64,000 nt of DNA, from contig CM041533.1 of assembly GCA_023238725.1 (NCBI GenBank), positions 26,687,068 to 26,751,067 on the forward strand, in the 5' to 3' direction. Below the pieces are notes generated by a model. The model was not told the origin of the DNA, made no database searches, and saw nothing but the letters and a program-made list of their open reading frames with translations. Positions 17,201 through 30,748 of the stretch are shown piece by piece (position 1 is the first letter of the stretch; each line of letters starts with the position of its first letter). The stretch is from Scortum barcoo (Eukaryota; Chordata; Actinopteri; Centrarchiformes; Terapontidae). The translations under genes were made by a program, and so were the position numbers.

Positions 17201-20200
17201 TAAGCTGAGACTTGATAAAGTAGACTACTTACAATAATGTACTATTTTCTTTCATGTCATGCAGCGTTCCACTAAAAAACAAGGACAAAAGCAAGGAACA
17301 AGTTTTTCTGCTGATTCTTTCTTCCACTACTGAACGCTGCTGAGTGAAGGTTTCTATGAACGAGGCCCTGGAGAAAGAATAGGGTCAGATAAAAGAAAAT
17401 GTTAGTTGTTAATCAAAAGAAGGAAATAAAAAAACATAGTTATATATTAAATTAATTTCTTGTTGGTGCAATAAGCTGTCAGATGGCGCTGATGTTCCAT
17501 GATGTTGAATTAGGTAATCGATAACTTTAATGGAGAACTCGAACGGAATGCACTGCAGTTAATGGTTTTGTTTTATGCGTTTTTTTCCAGTATTGGTTAT
17601 TTCCCTCTGTGCTGTGATGAAATATATGGATTTCAAGATTACAATTTCCTCTTGTATTGCATGCAGATGAGCTCGAGCCTGTGCACATTTCTTTTCCCAG
17701 AGCTGCACAACTGCTCCTCTCCTTAGCAAACACCAGCACTAAGAAAAGGAGCAGTCAGCGTTTTCCACAGTTTTAGTCTCAGGACAAGTCAAGTAAAAAA
17801 CCTCACATGAAAAATGAACCCTGTCTGTCACACGTAGGCCTCATGCTCACATGCGTCTGACAATAGATATATTCTTCCATTTTAAATCAGTTTATCTGTT
17901 GTCCACAGTGTCTACATAACAACTGGCATCTTTAATGTTTTTAATGTTGTGTGATCGTGATTTGAGAAATACCACTTTTTGGTTCGTCGCCTGGGTGGTA
18001 TGATCTGGTGGCTGAATGAGCTTCAGTGAGCTGGGTTCCTTTATGCTGCCAGGCTGGATTTCTTTCTTCATGGATCATGTTGGAGTTGGAGCTAATAAAT
18101 GTTGAGCAACATGCAAAAGTATCATAGTTCTTTTGGAGAATAGGAGTGTTTCAGAGCACATGAGAGCACGAGTATAAATGCTCACAGTGGTGTAGGCTGC
18201 TTGTGTAGGCTACGGCGTAAGCTCTGTGTAGATTCAAGCAGCAGTCACCAAGTGCGTTCACTCGGCTCTCACTCAGGGCAGAAAGAGTCTTTCACCGCTG
18301 CATGAAGAAACATTTTTTGAAATAGGTGAGTGAAGTAGCTGCGTAACAAAAATAATAACCCAGGCAATGTGCTGGGGCAAACATCCAAAACCACCTCAGG
18401 GATCCTGATGCATTAAATAAGCTGCTCAAATGAATACCTCAAATCAAGTCTCAGCTCAGGCCCAAGGGATGAGGAGCTGAATCTTTACAGCCTGGGAAAT
18501 GACATACTGTATCAGGGAACATAAAGGAGCTACACCTGCTATGTACTGGAGCCAAATCAGGCCTAAGGTGGGATGGCTACCACACTGGCGTAGTACGAAA
18601 CTATTGACAAAGATATACTATTCACTATAAACCACAGGGATGTTATAGACTTAGTGTATAATCAAGCAACAAGCTCTCTAATGTCTCATTATGTGCTCAC
18701 CCAGCTACCCGCTGCCGTGCACTCCGTACTGCTCTACACATCCACGACACTTCCTCTGTCACGACTCAGGCTCCATTCTAGTGAATGGATAATGTTTGTG
18801 TTGATGCACAGCTGTGGAGAGAGTTGGAACAGTCGGTGCAGCAGTGAGTATATATAATTTAACAGTAGCATAGGGAGTGTAAGGACATATGAAGAATTCA
18901 GAGAAGTGCAGGAAGAGGGGAAGCCACTAGCCTTAGAGGGCATTTCTCTCCCTCACACACACGCAAACACATGTACCGCCGAGAACAGTTGGTTCTCAGC
19001 TGGGGAATCTAAAAGTGGATATCATTCTCTCAAGCCCAGACCTGGCAGATTTGAATCAGTAATTTGTTCTTCTGTTGCAGCGTCATACTTGGGGAGTCTC
19101 ATTGGGATTTTCTCTTTAAAACACATTTCTCCTTAAAGTTCTTATGTTAAATTCTGAAAATGTTTTGGTGTGTTTGTTAATGTGATTTTATTGATTCAAT
19201 TTAAAATAGTTCCTTTAAAAAACAAAATTGCATTCAGCATTATTTTTTACAAATGAGTGAGTACAGCTTCAAAGAGCCTTAGATCTATTATGTGATTTTT
19301 CTAATGTACCAAGGTTGAACATAATGCAGGCTCTTACGCTGTGTATGGATCGTTGTTGAAATGATCACGAGTCCAGAAATATTACCATTTAAATGTCTAT
19401 AAAAACTGAAAAATGAATGGAATGGAATAAAATGGAACACATGAATATATATTAACTACTATCATTTTAAACTCAGTTTATTACTCTTATCATTATTATT
19501 CTATAAACACAACACTAAATGCATCATGTATGTTGTGTTGCTCTGTGTCTATTCAATGTGTAAAAAGGCATTTGTTGGGAGTTGGCTTTGTGTCCACCTA
19601 CTGAATATTTACCACCTCCTTTTACCTCTGGTTTGGTCTCCAGCCAAAGAGACCTGGCTGTTAAACTGCTAACTGCTCCACATTGTTCACCAGCTGCTCT
19701 TTAACTTGTCAGTTGGTGCTAGTACACTCAAAGCCTTGTCACCAGCTCAATGAGATGGTTGATGGGAAAACAATGAGCTAAAAGTGGCTAAAATGCTGAA
19801 GAGTTAAGTCGCCGTGGGTTTGTCATCATGAGTCACATGACACATAGTCCATTGTTAATATAAACATGTTCATTTGTGAAGTCTTGTGATATGTGATGTA
19901 AAGTGAAACAAATACAGGCTACTACATTATGTATGTGTGAAACAATAATCAATTTTCTTTTACAAGAACCTCATATGAGGTGATGCATTTAAAAGAACAA
20001 CAACAAAAAACAAATAATTATAAAATAATATGGGAAAATGACAGAATGATAGATTTGAAAGGAGCCATTCAAATAAGATCATATATCCTCATACATCCTT
20101 TAATTGTTTAATTTGTTTTTTAATCTTTTAATTCTGATTTCATAAAAATAAAGGCATATGTATTCCTAAAAATCAAAACTACAACAGTAAAAATGCATTT

Positions 20201-20901
20201 TATTTGCAGCAGTATGGTGTTTGTGTTCTATGTATGTACAATATGTGATAATGTATTTGTGATGCCTGTGTTTTTGGTACTGTATTGAGTCACAAATCGT
20301 TAGGATCTATTCTTGTGAATGCACTTTTGGCCCAATTTGTCAGTCAGTCAGATGTGGCACCAAGACAAATATGGAAAATTTACAGTAAATCCCAAATCCA
20401 ATTTAGCAGGGTGTGTGAAACATTGAGAGTGTAGTGCTAAATAAAGTGCCACGTGTGTTGAGCATAAATAGATCATCTTATCCCATTACAAATCTCAGAT
20501 CTTGTTTCATTGTATCAGAATCAGATTGTGGGCTTATGCATGAGTACACACTACAAAGACTGCTCTGACTGATCTGCTGTGCATCTTTGGCAGGTCTACA
20601 CATGGTTGGTATGTGCAGTTACACATGTGCACACGTGAATGTTGGAGATGTATTTATCTTTGATTTGAAAAGAGAGGGCACAGAAATAATCACATCTATC
20701 TGGTTTACAGTGGAAAGGTCTCGTCTTTGATGTTTTCTGAAAAGAGAATTACGTAGGTGGACTTAGCTAGCATTTTGTGCTGTATTGATCAAGTTAGACT
20801 GGCGCCTATTTATGGAATGAAAATCTGTCTGTTTATAGGCAAAGCAACACTCCATATTTAATGGCCACATGCATTCAGTGGGTCACTGGAACAGTGCATA
20901 A

Positions 20902-20939
<38 letters not shown>

Positions 20940-23564
20940 TATGTCCTGCAGAGATTTAAATTTCAGCTAGAGGTAAAAATTAGGAATGACTTTGTTCCCT
21001 TGAATCATTTTGTTGAGTTCTGTTCAGAGATCTGTAGCCACTGACTGCAGTGTGAAGAGACAGCGTTGTTCTAACACACATAAGTAAATCACAATTCGTG
21101 GCTGCCATCACTTCAGTTGTACTGTTCGCTCTGATGCCCATTTGAACTATCCAGACTGCAGCCCTGCAGACACTACTCAGGGCAGAAAAAGTAAAACCAC
21201 CTCCTCTGTAAGCTTTTGTAGGAAAGAAAGTATCATTTTTATCTTTATTTTTAGGTAAAGTTCCTCCACCTTTACAGTGCAAACAGGCCCCTGCACTGCA
21301 GTGTCAGAGACTAATGGCTGCATGCTCGGCCCATCGTATTAATATGACAAAGACGGTAAAGACCCAGCTTCTACACCTTTAATATATCAGCCTTCCTTGA
21401 TAATATATGAGAGCGACTTCCCTCATCTTTTACTCTTTATCTGTCACTGATGGTGTTGTTCACGCTAACAGTCTCTTTATCCAGGCAGTTACTGTTTACT
21501 GGAGAAGACACATCAGCTGCTGCTGAGAAGTTTCTTCTTCTACTTGTAGATGTACTAGATTTTTCTCTCAACTCATCTCTGGTTTAAAGATTCAAAGAGA
21601 ATCTCGCCAAAGAGAGGAAGGTTCAAGGAGTCTGAAGGAAGTGTTAAACTCATCTGCTTGTGTTTTTATCTCAACAGCCAGAAGGAGGAGGATTATGCCA
21701 ATTTGATGTCATGCTTGCCAAATCTAAATCAAGTACATGTCAACACACGGACACTACTATGAGGCCAGCAGGACAAACATAATACATAACTAACCAAAAT
21801 TACCAGGACATTTATAATGTGATAATAATAATCCACAGAGGTCACACAGGTAAAAATATTTAAGTTTAATCAAATTTCAATTGCAGCATGTAGTTGCCCT
21901 TTTATAACAGATGCATTTAAAGTGAAATCATTATGATTCCACATGAATCAGTTTCTACCTCCAACAAAATATAAGTGGGATCTGAGCTGGCAACATTTCC
22001 TCAGTTTTGGGATGGTAACAGATGCTCTTCTGTTCTGTCACTCTGACGCTCTCTCCTCTGTCTCACACTTCACTTCATCCATTAAAAATTTCACCACACC
22101 TCCACACACACCTTAAGACACCACTTCTCCATCTTTTAAAGAGCACCTAACACTCCTTTCCTGTTCTTGTTTTTTTCCCTCTGACTTCCCTGAGAGCCCT
22201 GAGTCTGGACGGTCTGGAGTCTGGAGCTTTCGAAGTAAAAAGCTGAGTAAAGATTTGTGCAGATGAGTAAAATCTCAAAGCTCAATTCCACTGTTTGATT
22301 ATGGAGATGAGCTGTGATTAGATGATAATCTGTGTGCACATGCTGCATTAATGATGAGCGTAGAAGTGGAGAAGGATCCTACATAAATTGACTTTACCCG
22401 TCGTATTTGCATAATTGTTAACCCGTGTTAAGGGTCTGATGCAAGCCCTTCAAGAACGGCACACATTATAGTAAGAAGCTAATTAATATATAGCTGCATG
22501 AACTGAAGCTGCACTAATCAAAAATTTTATATTGACAAAGGCTCAAAAGTCAAACCTACAGAGAATCTCCAACCCTGCAGTTACCTGCCCTGAACTCCAC
22601 AGAGCTGTTTAATACCTTTCAGCTTATTTTTTGGTTGTGTGTCTTCTCTCAACAGCAGGCATTCGTTCCCAGTGGAATAACTCACTGTATACTACCTGCC
22701 CAGCACCAAACAGCAGTGTGTCACACAGAGACAGAAGATGTCTCTCTCAGCTGAAGGAGAGACCAAACCAGAGCGAAGAAGAGACGGAGGAAAGACAGAA
22801 GGCTTCAGGAACTGTCCACGAAACCGAAAAAGAACCATTCCAAGCCAGTCGAGTTAAGCTGAGCCGTACTATGCAGTGGAAACGCAGCATCGAATTAGTT
22901 GAGCTTTTATGATTTAATAAAGATGAGAAAAACTACCTGCATAAATTGCCTTATTGCCAGATATATACATTTTAGTCAATAATCTTTACCGGAAAAAGAT
23001 TTACTCACAGTATATGGAATCCCTCACTGTATGAATAAGGACAGCGTAGAAATGGAAAGTAATACAGTAGAAAACACCAGAGGACGTGTCAGCAAACGAT
23101 GGCTCAGGAGCTGGTATAAACTGTGCATTAAAGACTTTCTGTTGGGAGCAGGTGTGTGTAGGAGTCAGGTGGAGATGAAAGGTGGGAAAGGTTTGGGTTC
23201 GGTTGGTGAGAACAACTGCAGGGCAGGTAAGGAGTGGCAGGCTCTTGAATGACTGCAGAGTTAGGTGGCAGACATCGGGCCTCATACAGCATCATTCTCT
23301 TAAATTTCTTTTAGATTTTTGCTTAATATTTTGTTAAGAGAAGAATTAAGAGAAGTCAATTCGAGATGCAACAAATGTTTCAACCATGCAAATCTGCTCT
23401 TACCCAATTGTGCTGAATGATTTATGATTGATTTAGCACACGCGCCTCCAATTGATCATAAATTGATGACACATGGCTGATTGTTATTAGCATAGGTACG
23501 CACTATATGATGCAGGTGTTGTGCCATGTGCAAATACTCTGGCACAAGCCCACGAATTAGAGAG
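14290..23564. other. Intergenic DNA, no gene recognised
   Basis: AT-rich sequence with scattered short open frames on both strands, none with a recognisable domain. No tRNA-like or rRNA-like sequence was noticed. A (GT)n array lies at 20904-20939. Confidence 0.6.
20904..20939. repeat. (GT)n microsatellite
   Basis: About 18 uninterrupted GT units. Confidence 0.95.
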
Positions 23565-23812
23565 ATGCCACCAAAAAAGGTTGTAAGAAGAACTTGAGCA
23601 GTACTGAAATGAATGTTCTATCATATAAACTTAAACAGCATGTCATTTTCCAGTGTCAGGACTGGTGTTACAGGAAAATGGAAAAACCTGTGACTTGTGA
23701 TGTTGTAAATGCCATGTCATCAAAGGGCCACACAGTCACTGAAATAAAAGGAAAATGGTTTTATGTGAAAATGGAAGCAGATAAATGTTTTGCGCTGCAT
23801 GAGGCCCAATGA
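23565..23812 (+). pseudogene. Myb/SANT-like DNA-binding protein fragment, probably Harbinger-derived
   Basis: A possible start MPPKKVVRR at 23565 is closed by a stop nine codons later. The frame then shifts and reads on to NAMSSKGHTVTEIKGKWF and VKMEADKCFALHEAQ, ending at 23812. The pattern of a short basic N-terminus followed by VNAVxxxxRTVxEIKxKWxDxKxxAK resembles the Myb-like protein partner of PIF/Harbinger transposons and its relatives such as NAIF1. The first Myb helix (expected tryptophan region) is poorly preserved, so this is a decayed copy. No transposase was seen nearby. Confidence 0.45.
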
Positions 23813-26380
23813 AGTAGTAGCTTAGTGTGAACACTGATCTGAATTGATCCACTGATCACATGCTGTACACTGCAGAAACTGTACATTATATTTTCAGTCC
23901 ATATATACCTTTTTACACCTGAACAAATAAAAAAATCATCATTTAGATAATTTTCCTAAAATGTGTCACAATTTTGAATGGCTAAAACATGCTTATCTTG
24001 TGAAAAATATTTTGCTGAATTGCAACTAACATGCAGAACTCATCGTCACATCAGCAGGAAGAATAATTGTGAGGCAGATCAGGGGGAGACAACCCCGACA
24101 GTAAAGACGGAGCAACTGCATCACAAGATTACCAATACCCTACTCAAAAGAATCCACACATTTTTACATGAAATGGATTGAATCCAAACGTTCAGGGAGT
24201 CTGACTGGCAGCTCTTGAACTTGGAAGTTAAACAGTGAATATGCCACATTTAGAAAAGTTCAAAATGACTTTCAAAGCGTGTCAGTAAGCGTGCTCCCTA
24301 TTAAGACAAAGGAGGAGGAAAGAGATTAATTTAAAAATCTAATCATGTATATGTTTGGAGGTTATCATAATCAAAGCGGAGGATAATCCTTTAATCATTG
24401 GGAAATATTATTAAACAATTTGTAATTAATTAGGAGGTATCTGATTAAATATTGAGTATTAAACATTAAGATTAAGGATGTGATTTGCTCTCTCTCTCTC
24501 TCTGCCATGCCTGTCTCTCATTTAATCTTATATTTCATCTCTCTGCTTTGACTTTACTGTCTTTGCAGTTTTAATATTTCCACACTTTTGAAAATGTTTT
24601 GCTTCTCTCCCACCTCCTCCTCACTCATCTCCACTGGATTGCATCTGATAATTTTTCTCATCTGTTCAGCCTGGTCCAACAAAGACTAAGCAGTTAGATG
24701 TCAAATCTCAGCCAAATCCATTTGGAAAATGAGCTCATAGCTATTAATATTTTTAATATTGTCCCAAAATGGAATGACCAGGTTAGATAATTTGATTATC
24801 CCGATATTTGACAGACGTATATGTTTATCTCCTTATTTGCTATAAACACCTTAATACATGGAGGAAAATCCAACACAATGAAAAATGGGAAAAGAAACGA
24901 AGTCTGTCCACCCTCTTAATAATGATCCTGTATCACCTTAACCCTTGTGTTTTTTGTTTCAGTGTGTCATTGCTGAAATGAACATCAGTTCTCTGACCAT
25001 ACCTTTCTCCTCTGTTACATCTTCCATATGTACAGCTAATGATGTTTGCACAGGGAGGTTCTGAGGGCTGCAGCCATCGGGGTGAGCTTCAAATCAAGTT
25101 GACAAGAGAGACATTTCCTAATGTTACATGGTTGCTCTCGCTCTCTGTGTGCCTGCCTGTGGCGGAGGGAAAAGCCCAGCCCTGCAGGCCACACGCAGCA
25201 CAACATCCCAGTGAAGCTCTTCAGCATCTTGTTCCATCTAGGCCCTGAAGAATGAATCACCATGCATTTCTGAGTGAGTCTGTGTGTGAATCTCTTAATA
25301 TACAGTGTCTGCATGTGCGTGTGGTACTCTTTGTGCAGGGGTGAGGTTAGTGAGTTTGACAGTCATTTTTTATCTCTTTACATGACAGCCACATCAAAGA
25401 TTAACAGTGAGAAAAAAAGATGAAGCACTAATGGAGGCATGCAGTGTACTCGTAGCATGGTAAAGTTATAGCTGTCATCACTAATGCTGCCACTGGCTAA
25501 CCACACACACACACTGAAAGTTGGACTGAAGTGACTGATGTACTCTACCTCTCAGTCTCCTGTCCACTGCTGACAGATGGTGAAACAGAAGAAAGAGCAG
25601 TGATGGTGCACAGAGTAGAACAAGGTTAAAGGTTTCAAATCTGTCCATTCCTGTTTTCTTTAAAAAAAATCCAACTGCCTTCCATCCAGAAATGGTCTGC
25701 TATGTGCCAGATAGTTTTTTGGTCATTTAAATAAAAAAAGCTGTTTTATATAAGAGTTTGCACTTGTAAGCAGAATGTCAAGTAAAAGAAAAATGTTGCT
25801 AAAACTAGATTTTGAGTCAAGACCATCTACAAAGAATGGATAAAAATTAAGAATACAAATATTTCCAATCACCTACAACATATTACAGTAAGAGTACATA
25901 GTATGCACTAGCCATAATATACTGTTTTTGGCAGTAGTGTGAGAAAATCAGTGGGACAGGGACAGGAAAGCCAGTTAAACTTCACAGAGAGAGATGTTTC
26001 CTGAGATGTTTCTGGAGGTTTTGTCACAACAGTCCCTCTTCAAAGCAGACCATTTGACATGTCTCACTAGGAGCATCACAAGTGTTCTTAATAACATTAA
26101 TGATGGCCCTGTTGCATTCAAGCATCCCAATAAGCCCTGACAGTGTGACAGTGAGCCAGCGTGCACAGCACCAGGACCCTGGAGCAGCTAAATAATTCAG
26201 CCATCATTCATTTCATTATTTACACATGTGCTTTTCCAACTGTTCCCACTGTCTAATCGTATTCATTGGAACAGTCCTATCAACAAATCAGAGTGGCGCC
26301 TCTATTCCTTTTGTGTATTTTACTGTGTATGTGATGTACATCAACAATGTTCTTCTTTTTCCCATAAAGGGATTTTGACC
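23813..26380. other. Intergenic DNA, no gene recognised
   Basis: Non-repetitive AT-rich sequence with a short (TC)n run near 24489. No coding signal above background. Confidence 0.55.
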
Positions 26381-26507
26381 CGGTTTGAGGGTCTAAGGAC
26401 AGAAGGTGTAACTGGTGTAACTAAGGACAACTGTACAGATTGTAAAGCCCTCAGAAGCAAACGATGTTTGTGCTTTAAATAAATACATTTGAATTTGAAT
26501 TTGAACA
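26381..26507 (+). repeat. 3' tail of a dispersed fish retroelement
   Basis: The segment GAGGGTCTAAGGACAGAAGG, followed by CTGTACAGATTGTAAAGCCC and then AATAAATACATTTGAATTTG with TTGAAT-type repeats, resembles a tail that I recall as very common in fish DNA. The terminal short tandem repeat (TTTGAA)n is typical of the 3' end of a non-LTR element or SINE. Family not assigned. Confidence 0.45.
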
Positions 26508-27304
26508 ACATACTCAAAAGTCAAATGGATTCACTGTGTATACTAACTTTATGTTGGGATACTTAATGTACTCTCTTTTCCAGAACAGATGAGTAGTATA
26601 GAACTGAGACACAGCGTTCGGCCTTGTCCAGACAACATACAACACAGAAATTAAGCCGTCTCTTAAAATTTGCTATGAGTTTTCAAACACCCAGTATATT
26701 TTAAGAAGCAGGCACAAACAGTGACTTCTCATGTGTGTCATCACTGTCATTCACTTTGGGTGCAGATCTCTTCAACCGGAGGAATCAGTGCAGCTCATCT
26801 GTGATCACTTGTGCAGTGTACACACCTCCACGTCAACATGCCAGTCTGGGACAAAAATATCTCGTGTGTGCAGTTCATCCTTTCTGAAAGTTGTGTAGAT
26901 TATCAAGTTCTTTCCTTCGGTTCTTTCCATTCAGGGCCTGTCCCAGCATGCATTGAGGAAGGCAGGGGCACACAGACGTCTGTCACATGCAGAGTCAGAT
27001 TAATCCTCAGGGTAACTCAAGCTGAGCTGTGGACACCAGCTGGTTTTTATCCCTAACCCATGTTGACCTTGAGGGTAGAGGACACCAAATTATCTGGAGG
27101 AAACCGGTGAATATTAACAGGACATTAACTTGAGGGGCAGCATGATATGTTTTCCTGTACTTTTCCTTCTCTGTGCAAACTTACTTTTTAACTATTGAAA
27201 TATACTTAGAACATGCACTTTTAATGAGTGAGTTTAGCAGAAGTGTCATGTAACAGTGACAAGGTTTCAGGACATGGTTTCCCATTATCATCAATAATAT
27301 AATA

Positions 27305-30202
27305 ATAAACACTTTCACTGTAAAAGTTTATTTTGATAAAATTAAACAACTTGATACATCATATACGGACGGTAGACTGCCCACAGCGAGTTTCAACACC
27401 TCCAAAATTACATTAAAAAACAGTGAAGCTGGATGGTATTTTGATTTTTTTCCCCCTCCAAGATTATCATCATCGTGTCCTATAAATATTTGGTACAAAA
27501 AGAATGAATTACAATAGAAAGAAAAATATGTGGACATTTTTGTTTTAAGCCTTCAGAGCAGACTACGGTCACAAAACACAACTGGAACAAACTGCTGCTT
27601 TTACTGGAACTGCCAAAACACACAATACAAACTCCTGATATCAAATCAGAATAATAACAAAGTCTGAAACAGTAAATGAGTTTGACTTCATAGTTTCATC
27701 CCTCATTTGGTAGCTAATGTCATTTTAAACATAGCGCTGAGGTTGACTGTTGTGATTTTGACCTTTTGCTTCAGTAAGGTCTGTGACATCAAAGCAAATG
27801 ATGAATATGCTGCCTAGTAGTGTCGGTTAATTACAACATTTAACAACAAACCTCATGTCTCTGACTGAGACACGAGGGGAGCCTGAAAACTGAGCAAGTA
27901 AACCAATAAATAAGGAAAGCTGTTGTTGATACCTTTGGGCAAAAACATTTTGATCACATCCCCAAACGTGGGAGAAAACAGGTACAAGCAGGAAATAATA
28001 TGAAGCTGAAAATGAGGTCACCAGTCAGTCAAAGACATTCAAGCTGCAATACTGGCCGTTAAGTAGGGCTGTCACTTTCCCACAATGTCAGGTCTGAACA
28101 AATGCGCTCCAACACACAGCGTGTTCAAATGAACACGAATGAAAATGTGACCCTCTGAGCCAAATCCCAAACTAAAGTTATGCTATAAAGTGGTTCTGTC
28201 CCTTTAAGCTAACAGACTCTGGATTTGTTGTCATGACGATGTTACCGTAACAACTGCATCAAACAACAAAAATGTTTCCACATTACTTCTCAGATGGTTT
28301 GGTGTCATGATTATCTGCTTATCATATCTGGGTAGTTGTATCTGTTTTGCATTATACTCACATTATTTGCTTTTTTTCTTGTAACTTGGAGTTTTGTCAT
28401 CAAAATGAGCTTGCCAGAAAACCAGGGCGGACTCTAGACAACTTGTAATTTATACACTTTGGTTTTAGTAAAGAAAAAAATAGGAAATATCGTGTTAATC
28501 ATTGAGCTTTAGAAGTATTTTCCCCTTGTCAGTCTTTTTGCTAAGCTAAGCAGCTCCTTGTGGTGGCTTCATATTAACTTCTTATCTAACTCTCATCATA
28601 AAACAAATAAACCTAACTCCCAAAAATTGCTGAACAACCAATTAAACAAAACACAGACATGTTACCATATTAATCTCTGCTGAAAAAAGTTTCCTCTAAA
28701 TCGAAACAGTAATATTGAGGTCCTGCTAAACACTGGAGAGCCGAGGAGAACACGAGCTGGGCATAATTCTCTGGAGGTTCACATTACTTTTAGCATTTGA
28801 ACCATTTCTAATATAAACACTTTTAAGTGTAGCTTTAATATTTGACCCAAACCTCAACCTGTGTCTTACAAATGGAATAATGTGCTAAAACACTGCTAAG
28901 TTTGGTGAATGTATCCACACTTAAACAGAAGTCAGAATTCTTGAATAAAAAGTGACAGCTCTACTGTGAAGGGAGGGCTTCCCCATGTCCCTATTCTCAA
29001 TGAAAACTTTTCATTTGACACTATTCAACAACTGTATGATATCTGAAGTTGTATTTTATTCTAGGAAAAAGACTCCAATAAAATGAAAGATTTATGGAAC
29101 TTAGTATACTTCCAATATAACTCAGTTCAACCACATTTCTGACACAATATACACTTAATCAAGAGCTAAAAATCTAGAAATGATGCCATGAATATATATC
29201 TTCTTTTTGTGTGCGGCATGAAAAAAATCAACCAAAAAAACCCCCTAAAAATCTGGTAAAACATAAAGAAATCAGTGCATTTAGTCATTTGAGTTTTTTT
29301 CTTTTTACTCTGTGTCCCGAAGAAGGCGATTTTCAAGTGAGGATCCTTCAGAATAGCTCCTCTGGAATGGTCCTTTTGTACAAGACAGCGAAAAAGACAA
29401 AAAGCAATCATGTAGAGTCATTAGCCCCCTCCAGTCTCAGCCAACCTACAGGCGTCCACAGTTTAGCTTGAAGGGCAGCAGAAGGGCACTTAGTCAGAAA
29501 GGAAAAGGAAAAAAACAAAAAAAACCCAACAAATCGTCTTCCCCACACTCTTTACATCATATCTGCAGAGGTAAGTGTTTGTGATCCAGCCCTGCAGTAA
29601 CTTCACTGGCTTTTGTTGACTGACCTGGTTCTCCAACACTTTCCTCCATTCAGTTTGCCTTGAATGGCACATGTAAAGCCACAACAAACACTGCTTATTT
29701 GGTAACCAAGTAGAGATTAAAGTAAAGCTTGAAAGTATTAAAAGTCAATTTTTCAATATAAAATACAGTCCAATTTTGATTCAAAAGCCCATTCAGGCCT
29801 GACGTGACTCTAATTTACATTGTTACATTGTACATCAATTAGTTCCCCAAATCAGATATATTTGACTTCCCTTTTGAAAGTGACTTCAAATTCTTTTTTT
29901 GGATCAATGTGCAGTAAAGTCAGGTCAAGGATCAGGTGGCTTTCTTAAATATTCCATTAAATGGAATTAACATCTGCCAGCCGTTGCTTCATCACGTGGA
30001 GTGTGTGTTTGTATTCTTAAAAGTTCTCACATTTTTTAAAGCTCCTCAGCAACATTCACAATCTCTAATATTGAGTTTGTTCTACTTACATGTTGCTGTC
30101 CTCTGCCCTGCATTGATCAAAATCTTTTGTGAACCTGCCTTTGAAGTGGAAGTGAGAGAGTGTGTGTGTGTGTGTTGTGTGTGTGTGTGTGTGGTGTCTT
30201 TG
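27305..30202 (-). other. cdh6: Probable cdh6 3' UTR
   Basis: This is the sequence downstream of the cdh6 stop at 30203, without other genes. It includes a (GT)n stretch at 30160-30192. The distal end is placed by a canonical AATAAA on the minus strand at 27327-27332. Other AATAAA-type hexamers occur closer to the stop, for example near 29055, so shorter forms are possible. The extent is inferred from sequence only. Confidence 0.45.
27327..27332 (-). terminator. Candidate cdh6 polyadenylation signal
   Basis: AATAAA on the minus strand (TTTATT on plus) about 2.9 kb after the stop codon. One of several candidates. Confidence 0.35.
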
Positions 30203-30748
30203 TTAGGAGAAGTCACTGTCCTCAGCTCCATACAAGTCAGCTAATTTCCTGAACCTGGGCCCCCAGTCACTCAGGTAGTGGTAGTCCTGCTCTGCCTCAG
30301 ATGACACTGAGCCCAGTGAGCTCAGCGACTCGGCCACTGAGCCCGCGCCCTCGTAGGCGTAGGTGGCCAGTGAGTCGTACGGCGGTGCGGTGGGGTTACA
30401 GTCGTTCTCCAGCACCCTCTGATTGATGAACTCGCGTACGTCCCCGTTGTCCCGTGACGCCATGCCGACTGGCTGCATGATGAGGCCGGCGGGGGCGGGA
30501 CGGCAGTGTGAAGGGTACACCAGGGTGTCAGTGGGGATGATGTCACGCCTCTGTTTGGCCGACTCCTCCAAGGCGGCGGCAGCGTCCGGGTGTCGCAGTG
30601 CTCCAATCGAAGTCGAAAGCCTGGGTGTCCTCCTCGCCTCCGCCCTCGTCGTTGTAGCTCACCACGTTGTCCCGGACATCCTCCTTGGAGATGATGAGCG
30701 GTTCCTGCTTTCTTTGGCGTTTCAATGCTGTGAACAGAACCACGATCA
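30203..30748 (-). CDS. cdh6: cdh6 exon 12: cytoplasmic tail, with frame break
   Basis: After the acceptor TCCTGCAG the exon encodes IVVLFTALKRQRKQEPLIIS and the juxtamembrane VSYNDEGGGEEDTQAFD (p120-catenin region). The family sequence should then continue with an IGxLRxP motif. That motif (IGALRHPDAAAALEES) is present but in the +1 frame, offset by four bases at 30608-30611. Read literally, the frame gives FDWSTATPGRCRR and a stop at 30543-30545. In the shifted frame the tail is intact, with REFINQRV, PTAPPYDSLATYAYEG, SDWGPRFRKLADLYG and a stop at 30203-30205. The exon is markedly GC-richer than its surroundings. Confidence 0.93.

Noticed and set aside
20980..21282. 100-codon minus-strand ORF as a gene
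   Set aside because: No domain, no start context, and composition like the surrounding intergenic DNA.
22631..22912. 93-codon plus-strand charged ORF
   Set aside because: The Glu/Lys-rich stretch arises from a purine-rich GAGA-like segment. No homologue is recognised.
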